From Ryuthela nishihirai (lineage: Eukaryota > Arthropoda > Arachnida > Araneae > Heptathelidae), in the NCBI GenBank assembly GCA_038380435.1, contig JAWZYU010000010.1, positions 47,402,135 through 47,466,134 on the forward strand: a stretch of 64,000 nucleotides of DNA, written 5' to 3'. A program made the translations under genes and the position numbers. The notes beneath the pieces are model-generated. The model searched no databases. It worked only from the letters and a program-made list of their open reading frames with translations, and was not told the DNA's origin. Position 1 is the first letter of the stretch. Each line of letters opens with the position of its first letter. Below, piece after piece: positions 10,384 through 21,926 of the stretch.

Positions 10384-11011
10384 ATGGCGAAACATTTTAC
10401 ATTTTCACAAGAATGCAGCTTGGGGACGACGGGAAGAAAATTCATGTCAATTTATCACACGTATATGGGGGATCATCCTTGTTCATATGGCACTGTTAGG
10501 GAATGTATGCACAAAGTCAGAGATGAATGGCAGAGCTTCAAAGACCTCCCTCGTGCAGGAAGACCGAAGGAGGCTGTGAACGAGAGAACCATCGCTGCTG
10601 TTCCTGAACTAATTAAGGAAAACCCACACATCACCATTAAGTAATAAGTTTAGATGTCAGTGTATCGATTGGAAGTGTGGAAACAATTGTTCATCAATAT
10701 TTAAAGTTTGAAAGATATAGGCCAAATGGGTACCCCACAAACTGACAGAACAGCAAAAAAGGATTAGAGTTGACTCGTTTAAGGAGATGCTGGCATTGTT
10801 TGAACCTATTGGCCACAAAAGGTTGAGAGACATTGTCACAGATTATGAGACGTGGATTGATTATTATACAACTCCCAGAAAGATCGACAACTATGTTTGG
10901 GTTGCGGAAGATGAACAGACTTTCCAAATCCTCTGGCAAGACTTTCGCTCAAGGAAGAGGATGTTCACAATTTTTATCATTTCCCATGGAGTAGTAGCCG
11001 TTCTTGATTAA
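10384..11011 (+). pseudogene. Mariner-like transposase, broken and 3'-truncated
   Basis: The first frame (10384-10644) begins MAKHFTFSQECSLG. It carries the DNA-binding half, including the linker region LPRAGRPKEAVNERTIAAV and ENPHITIK typical of irritans-type mariners, then stops. The catalytic half resumes in another frame from about 10716 (KWVPHKLTEQQKRIR-like text) through 10787-11011, with EMLALFEPIGHKRLRDIVT, ETWIDYYTTPRKIDNYVW and RSRKRMFTIF. The first catalytic position, normally GDETW, reads DYETW, so that Asp is lost. Everything after GVVAVLD is missing. It cannot encode active transposase. Terminal repeats were not found. Confidence 0.85.
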
Positions 11012-11474
11012 GCAAACTCTCTCACATAATACATTATCACACATCCAAAAGCATAAACAACACAATGTAATGTTTATTGCGCTTTTAGGGTAAAAAACGG
11101 TCTCTCTATTGCGATAATAATGAGAAGCAAGGGAAAACACAGAGCACTCCAGAGTACACAATTTACAGATAGCATGCAGTGTTAAGACATCTATGTTAAA
11201 CCCATGTTAAACTTTTATGTAAAAATGCTAAAATCTCTCTTCAGTCGTTCGTCTGTTTGTTATATATGAAATGCAGCCCTTGAAATTGTATCTAATGATG
11301 TTAAAATTCACATAACATTATGAATTCTTCTGTAATAGAATTCATAATGAATGTATAATGAAATGAATAAAATTCAGTTTCCAGTTGAACGTTTGGAGCT
11401 ATACAAAATTATCTAATTTGCACATTAAAAAATTATCTGTGGGGTAGACATATGGCAAACGTTGCGGTGAGTGG
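11012..11474. other. AT-rich spacer, nothing recognised
   Basis: Sequence after the abrupt end of the mariner relic; a short minus-strand frame here has no protein-like features. Confidence 0.45.
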
Positions 11475-11693
11475 ACTGTTTTTTTTTATCTGTGAGCAGG
11501 GCATTTTTGCATACAATGCGCTAACGGCGGCATTCGACTAACGGCGGCCTTTCCAAGCCCATCGGTGCTCCCCACTAATCGTGGACAGGGGAATTTTCGG
11601 ATATAAATCTCAACGCTGACCTAGATGGGACTGTAATCTAGGAACTGCAGATTTAGAGCCTGGAGCGCTACCGACTGGGCCACCCCCGCCCCT
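11475..11693 (-). mobile_element. SINE-A, internally deleted
   Basis: Tail and head are present but the middle is missing. The sequence passes from the tail (CTGTGAGCAGGGCATTTTTGC) to a short duplication of ACGGCGGC and then the CTTTCCAAGCCCATCGG segment. The head end GCTACCGACTGGGCCACCC is well kept. Confidence 0.85.
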
Positions 11694-12182
11694 GAGATGT
11701 GTGGAGAAATGGCAATTATTTTCCAACTGAAAATTTGCCAACTCAGAGAATAAAATTCTGTTTAGAAAGATGCGCGTTTTCGCTGGCCTTTAAAGTTTAT
11801 TTTTAAACTCTCGTAATTTTTGATTTTTGAAAAAAAAAAGAAAAACTTTCTAAGCGATAAGTTTTTAAATTTGAAAAAACGATATAATATATTGTAGTCT
11901 ACTCTTTGATTTTCTTAACTCCGAAACCCTTTTAGAAAAGGAAGCCTTCAACCTTTCCTCACAGAAGAACAACTATGCCCCAGTCTTAGAATAAGCTAAC
12001 AAAATGTAATATCAAGCAGTGTTTCCACCAATAATTGAAATGACCGAAAGTATTCATATTTAAACTGGGTATTCTAATTTCTAAAGAGGGTTCTCGATTC
12101 TTAACCCTTTAAGTATAATAAGCAGCTTCAGCCGCGCACTAAAATCAATCATCCGATAGAGAACGCGACTATATACTCAGTG

Positions 12183-12730
12183 ATCACTGAATTATGACCA
12201 CTTCCCTCCATGTTATATAAGTGGAAGTTAACTTCGAAGAGTTATAATTTCTTAAAAATAGTTTTGTGACAGAATGGAACTAAAGATAAATTAAAGATCT
12301 CGATCTAATCTATCTAAATCTTGATTTTCAACAATATTCCCTTGGTATTTAAAGAGTTACAGAAGTTTGAATATTTAATAATGTCTAACGTTAGAATTTA
12401 ACTCAGAAGTTCATTATAATTTGAATAAGAGGTAATATTTCACGCTATTTAATACAACAGAAATATACTTAAAAAGTTAATGTACATAATTTTTTGATTT
12501 TTTTAAATTTTCATAAGACTTGCATTGTTACGGTTAAATATTCAAAGTCAAAAACTTTTTAAGTACAAAGCGAACATTATTGAAAATCGAGTTTTAGATA
12601 ACTTTGCTTGCGATCTTTAACTTCTCTTCAATTACATTTTCTCATAAAATCTTTAATTTAGAAGTTATAGAACTTTAAAGTTAGCTTCCACTTATATAAC
12701 ATGGAGGGAGGTAGTCATAATACAATGACC
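12183..12730. mobile_element. Long-TIR foldback element with perfect 8-bp TSD
   Basis: 548 bp, of which about 215 bp at each end are imperfect inverted repeats. The best block is CCCTCCATGTTATATAAGTG (about 12204-12223), matched by CACTTATATAACATGGAGGG on the right. The direct repeat ACTCAGTG flanks it exactly (12175-12182 and 12731-12738). An 8-bp duplication fits hAT- or P-like transposases, but the termini (ATCACTGAATTATGACC and GGTCATTGTATTATGAC) do not let me name a family. No coding capacity. Confidence 0.8.
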
Positions 12731-12738
12731 ACTCAGTG

Positions 12739-12980
12739 CATTTGCTCTTCGAAAAATAAAAAAACCGCTGATTTTGCTGTAAGGAAAGCGAATATAGGCG
12801 CATCTCCTTGTCGTAGCTTATCCTACCTACCATCCTACTGGAATATTTTTAAACCTTTTAATAAATAAAAGAAATCCTTAAGAGATACTTTCTATGCGAC
12901 AGATCACATCATTTGGGCATCGAATTTAAATACGATCCCGTGACGAATAATATTTACATACGCGAAAGCAATCGTAGCTT
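12739..12980. other. Spacer, nothing recognised
   Basis: No coding or repeat signal. Confidence 0.4.
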
Positions 12981-12989
12981 CTCGTATTA

Positions 12990-13660
12990 TCGACCTTCAG
13001 CACGATTCCCTATATGACCTCGAAAGCGATATCGAATCTGAAATTTCTTAACGTTTCTGAGATCTTTGGCCCAAAATAGTGCTAAGCACCAAATCTCACT
13101 TTTCCAGCAAAGGTACAAATTTGAGTTATAATTTCAAGAGATCGGTCGGATTGGAAATTTCGTAACATTTCTAAGATGGAGAATTAAAGCTCCCAAGTAC
13201 CAATTTTCCGGCTCGAAACACACGTTGATCTAAATGTGACCTCTGACCTCGATGGAAGTCACATCCGGAATCTCGTAGTTTGTGAGATGAGAGACCGAAA
13301 TGCAAATAGGAATCAATTTTTAGTTCTGTAGCATCACCAGATCGAAATTTGACCTTTGGCTTCGAAAGACCGCCGGATCCAAAAATTTCGTAACGTTTCT
13401 GAGATCTACAATTGGCGATTACGGAATCGCTTTTATCCTAGCACTTGTTGATCAAGGTTTGTCCTCTATGTGACCTCTATTTGACCTTAAAGGACACATC
13501 AGAGCTCAGATTTTAGATTTCTCTCGATATCTACGACCTTGATTACTCCTAAATGCAAATGTCAGCTCCAATACTTTTGCACCGTAGTTAGAATTAGAAT
13601 TATCTCCCCCCCCCTACACTTACTCATTTGAAATCGTCTATATTATGGTGTTTAATAACA
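12990..13660 (+). repeat. 113-bp-period tandem repeat, copy 1 of a dispersed pair
   Basis: The motif AATTTCGTAACGTTTCTGAG recurs in variant form near 13043, 13155, 13268 and 13382, a spacing of about 113 bp. Between these, TGACCTC-rich text recurs. The 3' end (GTTAGAATTAGAATTATC and AATCGTCTATATTATGG) is shared with the copy at 22890-23515. TGACCTCTGACCT at 13237-13249 is a direct repeat of nuclear-receptor half-sites on the minus strand. Confidence 0.7.
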
Positions 13661-15404
13661 AGCAAACATAGATAAGATGTGTTGACTGTGAGCAATCTTG
13701 ACTCTAGAAAAAAATTTGCCTTCCGCTGGGTTGGATGAGAACCAACGACCTCCTGATGACATATCAAGGGCTCAGCTACTGGTGACACCGATCAATATTT
13801 CTTCTATTGTTAGTTCCAAGTTGCATGCCATAGGGCCAGGTGTTAGAATTAACGGTCAAATATTAGAATAAACGGTCTAATGTTGATGTATACCAACGAT
13901 CTTGATCGGAGCTGGTAGCTAAACAGTTAGAGACCTGACATGTCATCAGTATGTCATGGATTTGTATATCTTCCGACTCATGTAAATTTTTCACTCTATA
14001 CTCAAGGGTATTTACTCATTTTAATGTCAATAACATTTAAGTTTCTATTTGATGTTTTAATTCAGTAATAATTTAATGCTTATAGTCTTAATTCATTACA
14101 ATAGAAGACATCGTTTCACAATAAGAAAAAAAAAAACTCCAAATGAACAAAACTTTTTTTTTTCCAATTTTGCAAAAAAAAACTTTTTCCGTAAGTCATT
14201 ATTAAACATAAGGATCAGAGAAATCAAGTTTTAAAATTTATTTGAAGAATAGATTGGCGTTCCACCAGCCGAAGTAAGGGGTTAATAAGGTGAAAATTAT
14301 TAAAAAATGCATATAATAAGTAAATCACGGAAGATAGGATGTAGGTAATTAAGCTCAAGAAAATATTTCTGGTATCGAAACAAGATATAAACAGAAGATT
14401 GAGCCAAAATTACAGAATCAAAGCAAAAACCAAATTGCTCAGGTCATTCTTAGGCTTGATCCAAATTACCAATTAAGCTTTTACAAAAGCTTTTAAAATT
14501 TGTCATATACACCAATTATATCTTTCAAAGAAAAAAAAAAGAAACTTGCTGAAAGCTAATATTATTCTTGTTTTTAGTCATTTCCCATGTGAACTTGTAC
14601 TTATTTTTGTCGTGTTTTTCACGCTTAGAGTTGGTCGTTATATTTATATGACTCTAGGGTGTTTACAAAAGAAGCTCCTTTCGAAGATCATGCACGTGAT
14701 CGACACGTGCAGAAAAAGGTTACACCGTGAGCTAATGACACTTCGGTCAATAACGCCATCTAGAAAGTAGGAAACATCAGAAAGTAAAAGAAAAACGCAT
14801 TTTTGATGTTTTTTTTTATAACTTTGCAACGTCGTTTTTACTTCTTTTGCTCAAAGCGAAAATCTGAAGAGTGAGTGTCACATTTTTCTTTTTATTGCAT
14901 CTGCGATTTTTGAGGAATTCATCCTCTGAAGGAGTTTCGAAGAGATGGAGACTGCGTGTTGTTTACCCTCCCGTAATAGTTTGAAGATCTTGGGATCTTC
15001 ATCATCTTCTCCTAACGTAAGGTTTCTTTGGTTCAAATCCCAAGTGTGACAGCTTTCATATTTTTTTCTAGCTACTTTTCAACCTAAAGGAGAATCGAAA
15101 CACTACGAAGGACTAAGTATAATCATCCTCTGTCAGAATCAGTGTACTCCCCACGAATTGTAGGATGTATGCCGAAGTTCAAGAAGGGTGAAATGAAGAA
15201 TGCAAATGAATAGAATGACAACACCACATGTAATTTGTTCATTACTAGATGGGCATGAGAATTCAGGGGTGAAATCCCCTAGTGATTAATCAAATACTTA
15301 GGGATCTCTTACTTTGGGATCATCTAACCACCTAATGATCAACTATCTACAAGGACAAGTTCTTTAGCGATCAACAACGTCCTTGTGGAACATCCCCCTT
15401 GTGA
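13661..15404. other. Long spacer with tRNA-like traces, no gene
   Basis: Around 13726-13762 (GCTGGGTTGGATGAGAACCA) and 13910-13965 (GAGCTGGTAGCTAAACAGTT) there are tRNA-like fragments, and another at 15020-15050 (GGTTCAAATCCCAAG). None is complete. The short plus and minus frames at 14546-14829 overlap each other and look non-coding. No repeat with defined ends was seen. Confidence 0.4.
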
Positions 15405-15720
15405 GTTGGGTTCGGTTGTTTTACCTCTGAGCGGCACTTTTTTGCACACCATGGGCTAAATGGGCCAGATCACATGGACCCCGAAGGCTCAGAGAAGGTT
15501 GGGGGAGGGGACCCACTAGAACAGCTGTGTTGGGAGACAGATAGTAGCTCCCCGTCAAGGCCATCCAACGTGTTCTTTAACATGCACAGGTTATGGCTCC
15601 CCCGCACACGGGGCCACGGCTTAACGTCCCATCCGACGGACGGCGGCCTTTCCAAGCCCATCGGTGTCCCCTACTGACCGTGGGAAGGGCGGGGAATTTT
15701 TGCGGAGATAAATCTCAACG
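15405..15720 (-). mobile_element. SINE-A, nearly complete but lacking the tRNA head
   Basis: Low-divergence copy from GGTTGTTTTACCTCTGAGCG to GGAGATAAATCTCAACG, where it ends just before box B. The two overlapping 60-70-residue frames here are SINE by-products. Confidence 0.9.
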
Positions 15721-15727
15721 AAAAATC

Positions 15728-16120
15728 TAAAGATCAAAGAAAGCAATAACCAATGAAAAGATGTCACCAGATGAGTTCTAGCAAGAACAACTCGCAAATG
15801 GAATTTCCCACAGCAAATAGCTCCGTGCCTTAATCAAGAAATAAGTACTTTTCCTAACGTAAATTATTACTATTATGTACAGTCATGCTACTTATGATTT
15901 CGGAATATTGTAAAATACACGATGAAAGATGATTTTTTTCACATCGGTACATTCAAGCACCCTAACGATTGAGAACGATACATTTCCAGGCGTCGCATTT
16001 TGCTTTTCATTGGATTTCGTAGTTAACATAATAAATCACGATTGGGAACGAAACTGTTTGAGGAAGACTTGCCGCACTATTCGCTTTGTTAAACAGAATA
16101 TAGAAGTTGTGGAAGGTTAG
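15728..16120 (+). repeat. Diverged 400-bp duplication, copy 1
   Basis: Aligns by eye with 29705-29948 plus 30313-30485. Shared blocks are GAGTTCTAGCAAGAACAA (against AGTTCTAATAAGAACAA), TTTCGGAATATTGTAAAA (against TTTCTGAATATTGTAAAG), AGGCGTCGCAT and ACGATTGG with GAAACTGTTT. The second copy is interrupted by a SINE-A insertion; this one is not. No protein family was recognised in the 63-residue frame it contains. Confidence 0.7.
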
Positions 16121-16154
16121 CAGTATAAGACAGATATTGTACTATTCGTGTGGG

Positions 16155-16232
16155 ACATAGCATCCAGCATACTTGTGAAACACAGTATTCAGTATACATG
16201 TGGACACGGCATCCAGTATACATGTGGAACAC
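16155..16232 (+). repeat. Short tandem repeat, about 26-bp unit, 3 copies
   Basis: Variants of CATCCAGTATACATGTGGA follow one another three times. Confidence 0.8.
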
Positions 16233-16659
16233 GAAATAATAAGTGTTGGAAAAAATTTTTTCTTCTCCCGTTTACATTTAAACATTGCATAAAATATATT
16301 AATATAATTCATATAAGAAAATCTAGTGATCCAGAACTCTTATGTAATAACGTTAATACAAGACAACTCACGAGAAAGCGTTAATCAACTAAATTCCTTA
16401 TAATCACCTCCCTAGTAATAAATTGAATCTTTGTTGCTTATTCCCTCTTTCACATTAATCAACTAAGTCCATAGCGAACAAATCACATTCATGGTCAAGA
16501 CAAATACTGTAGGCATCTCATGTAACACACTTTGACAATATTTCATGTGTTCTGTAAGATGCCTATACGGTATTGCCTTATTGACTACCATGAAGCCACA
16601 AAGTGATTTTTCTTGAAAAGTCAATATTCAGTGTATTCCCCTAATCGCTGTCCATCCAG

Positions 16660-17165
16660 TTGATGTCAATTAGGGATCTTTTTCCCTAATAGTGTCCAGT
16701 TTGTATCAATTAGGGATCGTTTTCTCTTAATAGATGTGCAGTTGATATTAGTTAGGGAATATTTTCTCTTAATGGATGTGCAGTTGATATCAATTAGGGA
16801 TCACCTTTTCCTCGTAGCTGTCATATTTTAGATTAGGGATCACATTTTCTTAATATCTGCCCCGTTGATATCAGCTAGAGATCATTTTCTCATAACAACT
16901 GTTCAGTTTGTATCAATTAGGGATCGTTTTCTCTTAATAGATGTGCAGTTGATATTAGTTAGGGAATATTTTCTCTTAATGGATGTGCAGTTGATATCAA
17001 TTAGGGATCACCTTTTCCTCGTAGCTGTCATATTTTAGATTAGGGATCACATTTTCTTAATATCTGCCCCGTTGATATCAGCTAGAGATCATTTTCTCAT
17101 AACAACTGTTCAGTTGGTACAATTAAGGATCATTTTCTCCTAAAAGCTGTCCAATTGACATCCAT
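16660..17165 (+). repeat. Minisatellite with a 42-bp unit and 207-bp higher-order duplication
   Basis: Basic units contain GTTGATATCAATTAGGGATC and TTTTCTCTTAATAG at about 42-bp spacing. A block starting CAGTTTGTATCAATTAGGG at 16697 recurs, apparently unchanged, at 16904. A whole multi-unit block was therefore duplicated recently, at a period of 207 bp. Confidence 0.9.
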
Positions 17166-17890
17166 TATAGTCATTTTATACTAATAGCAGTCAAGATGAT
17201 ATTTTTGTCAACAATTTCTTTTCCTTTGGGATACTTGTGACCGGATTTCTAAGACAAAAAAAATACGAAAACCGATCAGAGCATTCAAAATATTATTTCT
17301 GCTAATTCGTCACCTATTTTGAATTGAAAAGAAGACATTTACCTGATACTCCTTACAACTCGAGGGAATATCATACTTGATTAAATAGTAAATCTTGAAA
17401 AATCGATATAACAGTAATTAATGCTTTAAAACAGTGTCACGTTGATGTTTCAATTTGCAACCAAAATTGTTGTGCAGCTTAAAATAAAATTTAATGAATC
17501 CTCTAAGTCGGTAGTACCATTAATCATTTCACAGGGCACCTCGTCGTGCATGGGTCTGTGAACTTTGAATTTATCAAAACCTTTTAATACAAGGACATTA
17601 ATCTAATTAAGAATTTGTGTGGTGGCAGCGGTAAATTAAACTCTTCTCGTGTTCCGTGGAGGGTGCTGTCTGCGCACAATTAACAAGACTGTTTATTTCA
17701 TCCCACTGTTAATTCAAAAGAGATAGTATAGCAAATGGAATGACGGAAACCAGTACAATGAAACAATTAAATATTACAAATAGTGAATTGCTTGAAGGTT
17801 TTGGAATCTGGGAGGATTTTATACTCAATTTCAGTTTCGAATGAACTGAAGAGACTAATCAGAGATAAGGGAATTAAATTATATATATAT
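17166..17890. other. Spacer, nothing recognised
   Basis: No gene or family match. A TG-rich microsatellite, TTTGTTTGTGTGTGTGTC, begins at about 17907. Confidence 0.45.
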
Positions 17891-17929
17891 ATATGGCATA
17901 TAGTTTGTTTGTATGTTTGTTTGTGTGTG

Positions 17930-18610
17930 TGTCTGTCATCTTATGCACTGGTCCTCCAGAAAAGCTAGAGGTACCAAACTTTGCATATACGTTCCCTTCA
18001 CCCAGGGGAAGAGTAAAGGCTATGTTGGGGTCGACCAAACGTAGGGTGGGCGGGTTTCAATTTCTCGAAATCCCTACAGACTTAACGTTATCGGTTAAAA
18101 CACGGTGTCTGTCATAGATATAGTATTAGCAGTTATTCAGAATCATGTGGAGAGTGCCATCTACTAAAACTTTGGAGAGTTTCAGATTTCTCTTAAAGAT
18201 GGAGAAAGTTTATACCGGGGATGGGACGACGAAATGATTATAATGCCAAATTAAAGCTTGCGAAGTGGGGAGTGCCATCTACTGTGTACTTTAGAGTGTT
18301 TTAGACCTCCCCTATCCCCTTCTATTAGAGGGTGATAAAATTTTAACCCGGGGATAAAGGGGGGAGAGGACAAGTCGCAAATAAAGGGCAAGTTGGGGAA
18401 CGATCGTAATGAGTTTTATGCCAAACAATGCGACGTTGGGAGTGCCATGTACTGTTTACTTTAGAGGGTTTCAGATCTCACCAAAGGCGGAAAAAATTTG
18501 CAGAGGGGGAGCGAATAGATCGTTACTAGTTTTTTTGTCAAATGAAAACTTCCTATGTGGAGAATGGCATCTGCTATATACTTTAGAGCGCTGAAGACGC
18601 TAGCAGCGCA
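17930..18610 (+). repeat. Degenerate tandem repeat, roughly 120-170-bp unit
   Basis: The motif GTGGGGAGTGCCATCTACTG recurs as variants near 18147, 18265, 18435 and 18556, each followed by CTTTAGAG and TTTCAGATCTC-like text. A leading segment (CACTGGTCCTCCAGAAAAGC) may be the start of the element. Related single-unit text lies at 52790-52990. Dispersed element of unknown class. Confidence 0.6.
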
Positions 18611-19062
18611 GGGTACAACCACTAGTTGATTATGTTTTATGGGAATGAAATATTTGTAATGGGACATTTGAATGAAATTGATAAGGACGAGGAATGGCGA
18701 AGATGGTGGTGATGATTAAGAGGAGGAAAATTTGCAAATGATGATCAAGGTGAGAATTTTTGTATGTAACGGGAGAAGATAATGACGCTGCTAAAAATCA
18801 CGATGAAATATGGATAATATTAAAATATTTTTGCAGTTATATGCAATTCCAGAAATTATTTTGCATACAAAATATATAATTTTTTCTATTTAGAGTCAAC
18901 TGTTTCTCATTCAAAGCTATCATTATTTTTAACGTGACAATTTCATATTAATGTTTTATCTACGTTAGTTGGGTTGTTTTAACTATGATCTGCACTTTTC
19001 TATACTCAATGGCTAAAAGACCAAATCCTAAAGAGTACAAGAGCTCACAGAAGGCTGGGAAA
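18611..19062. other. Spacer, nothing certain
   Basis: AT-rich. At 19018-19043 a 26-bp stretch beginning GACCAAATCCTAAAGAGTAC is an inverted copy of 19742-19767. Confidence 0.4.
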
Positions 19063-19222
19063 GAGCAGATCCGAATCTAGAAAAAAATTAAGCCGAAGTG
19101 CTGCAATCGAGCCGGAAAAAAGTAAAGGGAATGGGGTAAAGGACAAGATTTCCATTGCAGTATAAATTTTCCTGTCCATTTCAGAGGTATTTAGTAAATT
19201 TCCTGAATAATGCGTCAGATAA
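19063..19222 (+). mobile_element. hAT-3 MITE, left part
   Basis: CAGATCCGAATCTAG corresponds to the hAT-3 terminus. GATTTCCATTGCAGTATAAA and TTTCAGAGGTATTTAG match the body of the copy at 1620. The right end is missing. Confidence 0.5.
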
Positions 19223-19374
19223 ATAATACAGTAATAATACTAATACCTTTATTCAACTAGAATAAAGTGCAAAAAATAATACACAAAATCAAGCACCAAA
19301 ATACAAATGTTGTTAGTGCAATTGTAAGCAAGGGGTCACTAGACTAGCAGACATGCACAAGTTTAATAATTTTT

Positions 19375-19612
19375 GCCCCTATTATTTTTTTATTTGCAAC
19401 ACATAGGACAGAGAAGAATCCTAGAAGCTACTGCTAGCTTTTACATCCCTTCTCATACAAGGACATACACTGCTCAGACAGAAGTCACTGCTGACCACTG
19501 CTTCAGTTCTGACTTTCAGTCAGAGCTAACATAACACACAAAGTTTGCCTTGCTGGAACAGTCTCTAGCTCCCTAACCACTATACCAGTTAAGGCCTCTC
19601 CTAATATATTCT
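19375..19612 (-). mobile_element. SINE-C, copy 1
   Basis: On the minus strand it begins GGCCTTAACTGGTATAGTGG, a tRNA-like box A context. The body includes CAGCAAGGCAAACTTTGTGT, and it ends in an AT-rich stretch near 19380. The same sequence recurs at 56868-57003, also on the minus strand. A clear box B was not seen, so tRNA origin is likely but not shown. Confidence 0.6.
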
Positions 19613-19678
19613 CAAGATCACAGACCCTTGCCTCCCCTCAAAATTCGGCCGTTTAGAAGAGAATCCACTGAATAGATC

Positions 19679-20524
19679 TTAAAAGAAAGATGGAACTCTC
19701 CCGTCAAGACCATTGTGATCTTCTCTCGCTATGATGAACTCGCTCTTGTACTCTTTAGGATTTGGTCCTGTCGGACTGCGCCAGAATGTGATGTACTCTC
19801 CGCTCCGGATGTGATGGGCTGGACCAAATGTCGTGGCCACCGGAGGACGATAAATTTGTCTCTTAATTACTTTCACCTTTAGTTCGGTGAAATGACAGGT
19901 TCGTGGGTTGTTACACCAGTACTGACGTATGCCTCAGACTTGCTGCGTCAAGTGATGCATAAAAATATGTCCAACAATTCACGCACGAGAGTTGAATAGG
20001 GACGACACAGTTTATTTACACTTATATACAATCACGTGCTGGGGATGCTCTCGACTCCGTAGGCCTTTCTGCTTTGCTGCTGCAAACAATTATTCAATGA
20101 GGTGGAGAACCGCACACTTTGCAAATTCTCGCTTTACCGACCTGAAACTCAGCGAAAAGATAATTAACCTTTGCCTACAACGTGGTTCACATAGAATCCA
20201 CAGAACTGTATAAGATTCACCAAGAATCTTGATTCTCGCTTAGAATCGAACCCTCTCCTTAAGGATTTCGTTCGAGTAAGAGCAGCGTCCTTTTGACGCT
20301 TGTTGAAACGACCTTCCTGTTTGACATCTACACTCAAGACTGTTGTTTCATTATTCGCGGCTCCGTCTCCAGCGATCACAATCGCGCCCCAGGCCAGTTG
20401 TAAAAAGGCCATAAAACGCTTCTCGACTACGTCACCCAAGCAGGCAGCCAGCTCAGATCAGAAAACAACATCTTATGAGTCACATCCCCACAATAGCACT
20501 TCCAAGAACACACTTAATACATAA
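19679..20524 (-). mobile_element. LTR-like region with adjoining leader (tentative)
   Basis: Read on the minus strand, this is a GC-richer block (19876-20524) containing TGTATATAAG at about 20024-20033 followed within 10 bases by AATAAA, the promoter/polyadenylation layout of LTRs. It is followed downstream by a distinct segment beginning near 19845 (CATTTGGTCCAGCCCATC) that could be a leader. No second LTR, no gag or pol and no target duplication were found, so a solo or truncated LTR is the most I can propose. A host promoter is the alternative. Confidence 0.35.
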
Positions 20525-20579
20525 AAATATTTACAATAACAGTAATATAATAAATAAAAATAAATAAGTTAGAGGGACA

Positions 20580-20806
20580 TGACAACCGTCCAGTTTGTTC
20601 TTTAACATGCACAGGGTACGACTCACTGTACGCCACACTATGGTTTTCTTGTCCCAACCTATTGATCCAACCTGATTCCAAGCCCATCGCTGTCACTAAA
20701 GGGCAAGGCGGGGTTAGCAGAGAAAATTCTCATCCCAGGTACAAATACGATTCCAACCTAGAAAATGAGGTTACGAGCCTGGCACGCTACCGACTGAGCC
20801 TATCCA
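20580..20806 (-). mobile_element. SINE-A, head and half body, diverged
   Basis: Runs from the CCGTCCAGTTTGTTCTTTAAC segment to the head (GGCACGCTACCGACTGAGCC). The tail third is missing. Confidence 0.75.
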
Positions 20807-21272
20807 TTCACCCTTTTCATTATGGTAGAAAATAACTGTCAGGTAGAGACACTATGGAAAGAATGTAAGTTTGCGCAACTGAGCTTCAGTATTACTCAAA
20901 ATTCCAAATAATTCCCTATTAGTCATCTGTCAATCAATCCATGATCTATGAGAAGAGTGGAAGAATAGTCAACTGCTCAGTCTCACAATCCATCATCTGC
21001 TCTCTACATATTCCCATGATTTGAAATATTATCTATGGGAATAAGAAATAATTTACTGGAAAAAGGATCCAAAAGTGGTTTCAAGTGATAGCAAAATCTC
21101 TATGACTACTTTCGTCGGTGGACTGGAAAATGTTAAAAATTATTTTTTCGTTTCCCGATTAAAATCAGAGTATGCTGTATATCATAAATATCAATATCAC
21201 TTTATTAATCTAAAATGTTTTAATAAGAGTGAAAGATATTTCTTGTGAAAAATGCTAGCGGCATTCAGTGAT
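20807..21272. other. Spacer, nothing recognised
   Basis: No family or coding match. Confidence 0.45.
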
Positions 21273-21283
21273 ACTGATCAAAG

Positions 21284-21663
21284 ATTGGGTAATTTTACCT
21301 CTGAGCGGGCGCTTTTTTTCCACCACAATGGCCTAAATGGCCAGGTCACTAGGCCCCAACGATTCAGCGAAGATTTGGGATCCAGTGGAAAGCTGTTAAA
21401 AGACGGATGAAATCGTCCCGTAAATATCGTCCAGCGTGTTCTTTAACGTTTACACAGGGTATGACTCTTCTGTACACGGGAATACGATTTAACGCATCAT
21501 CCGACGAACGACTGACTTTGCAAACCCGTTGGTGTCACCATTCTCACTGACCGTAGAATTGACATTGGAGGAGATCAATGTCAAACCTGGCTCAGTTGGG
21601 ACTTGAAACTGGGAATTGAAGATTGTGAGCTCGGTGTGCTACCCACTGAGCCAATCCTAGTTC
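21284..21663 (-). mobile_element. SINE-A, full length with perfect TSD
   Basis: Complete element from GGTAATTTTACCTCTGAGCG to the head GCTACCCACTGAGCC. Direct repeats ACTGATCAAAG flank it (21273-21283 and 21664-21674). This defines both ends of the family and supports retrotransposition. About 380 bp. Confidence 0.9.
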
Positions 21664-21764
21664 ACTGATCAAAGGGGACATGCCTCAATGATCTAGCTCA
21701 CTGATCAAGGTACGGATGTTCTTTTTCTATTTTGCTTCTCGCCTTCCTTCTTTCATTATCCATT

Positions 21765-21926
21765 AGCCTTCTAATAGTCGGTAGAAAAAATTCCTTCAGT
21801 AAACAATTTTTAGCTTTCTAGCGCCAGTAGATCTTCTTTATTGCGTATCACATATACAGGCTCCTGTCAGATATTTGTGACAAGCAGACGCTTGAAGGGT
21901 AATTTTGGTTTCTTTTTATTTAACTT
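21765..21926 (+). repeat. Shared 75-bp block plus SINE-B tail
   Basis: TTAGCCTTCTAATAGTCGGT through GCGCCAGTAGATC recurs at 23112-23188. It is followed here by a diverged SINE-B tail, CAGGCTCCTGTCAGATATTT and AAGCAGACGCTTGAAGGG. Confidence 0.65.
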
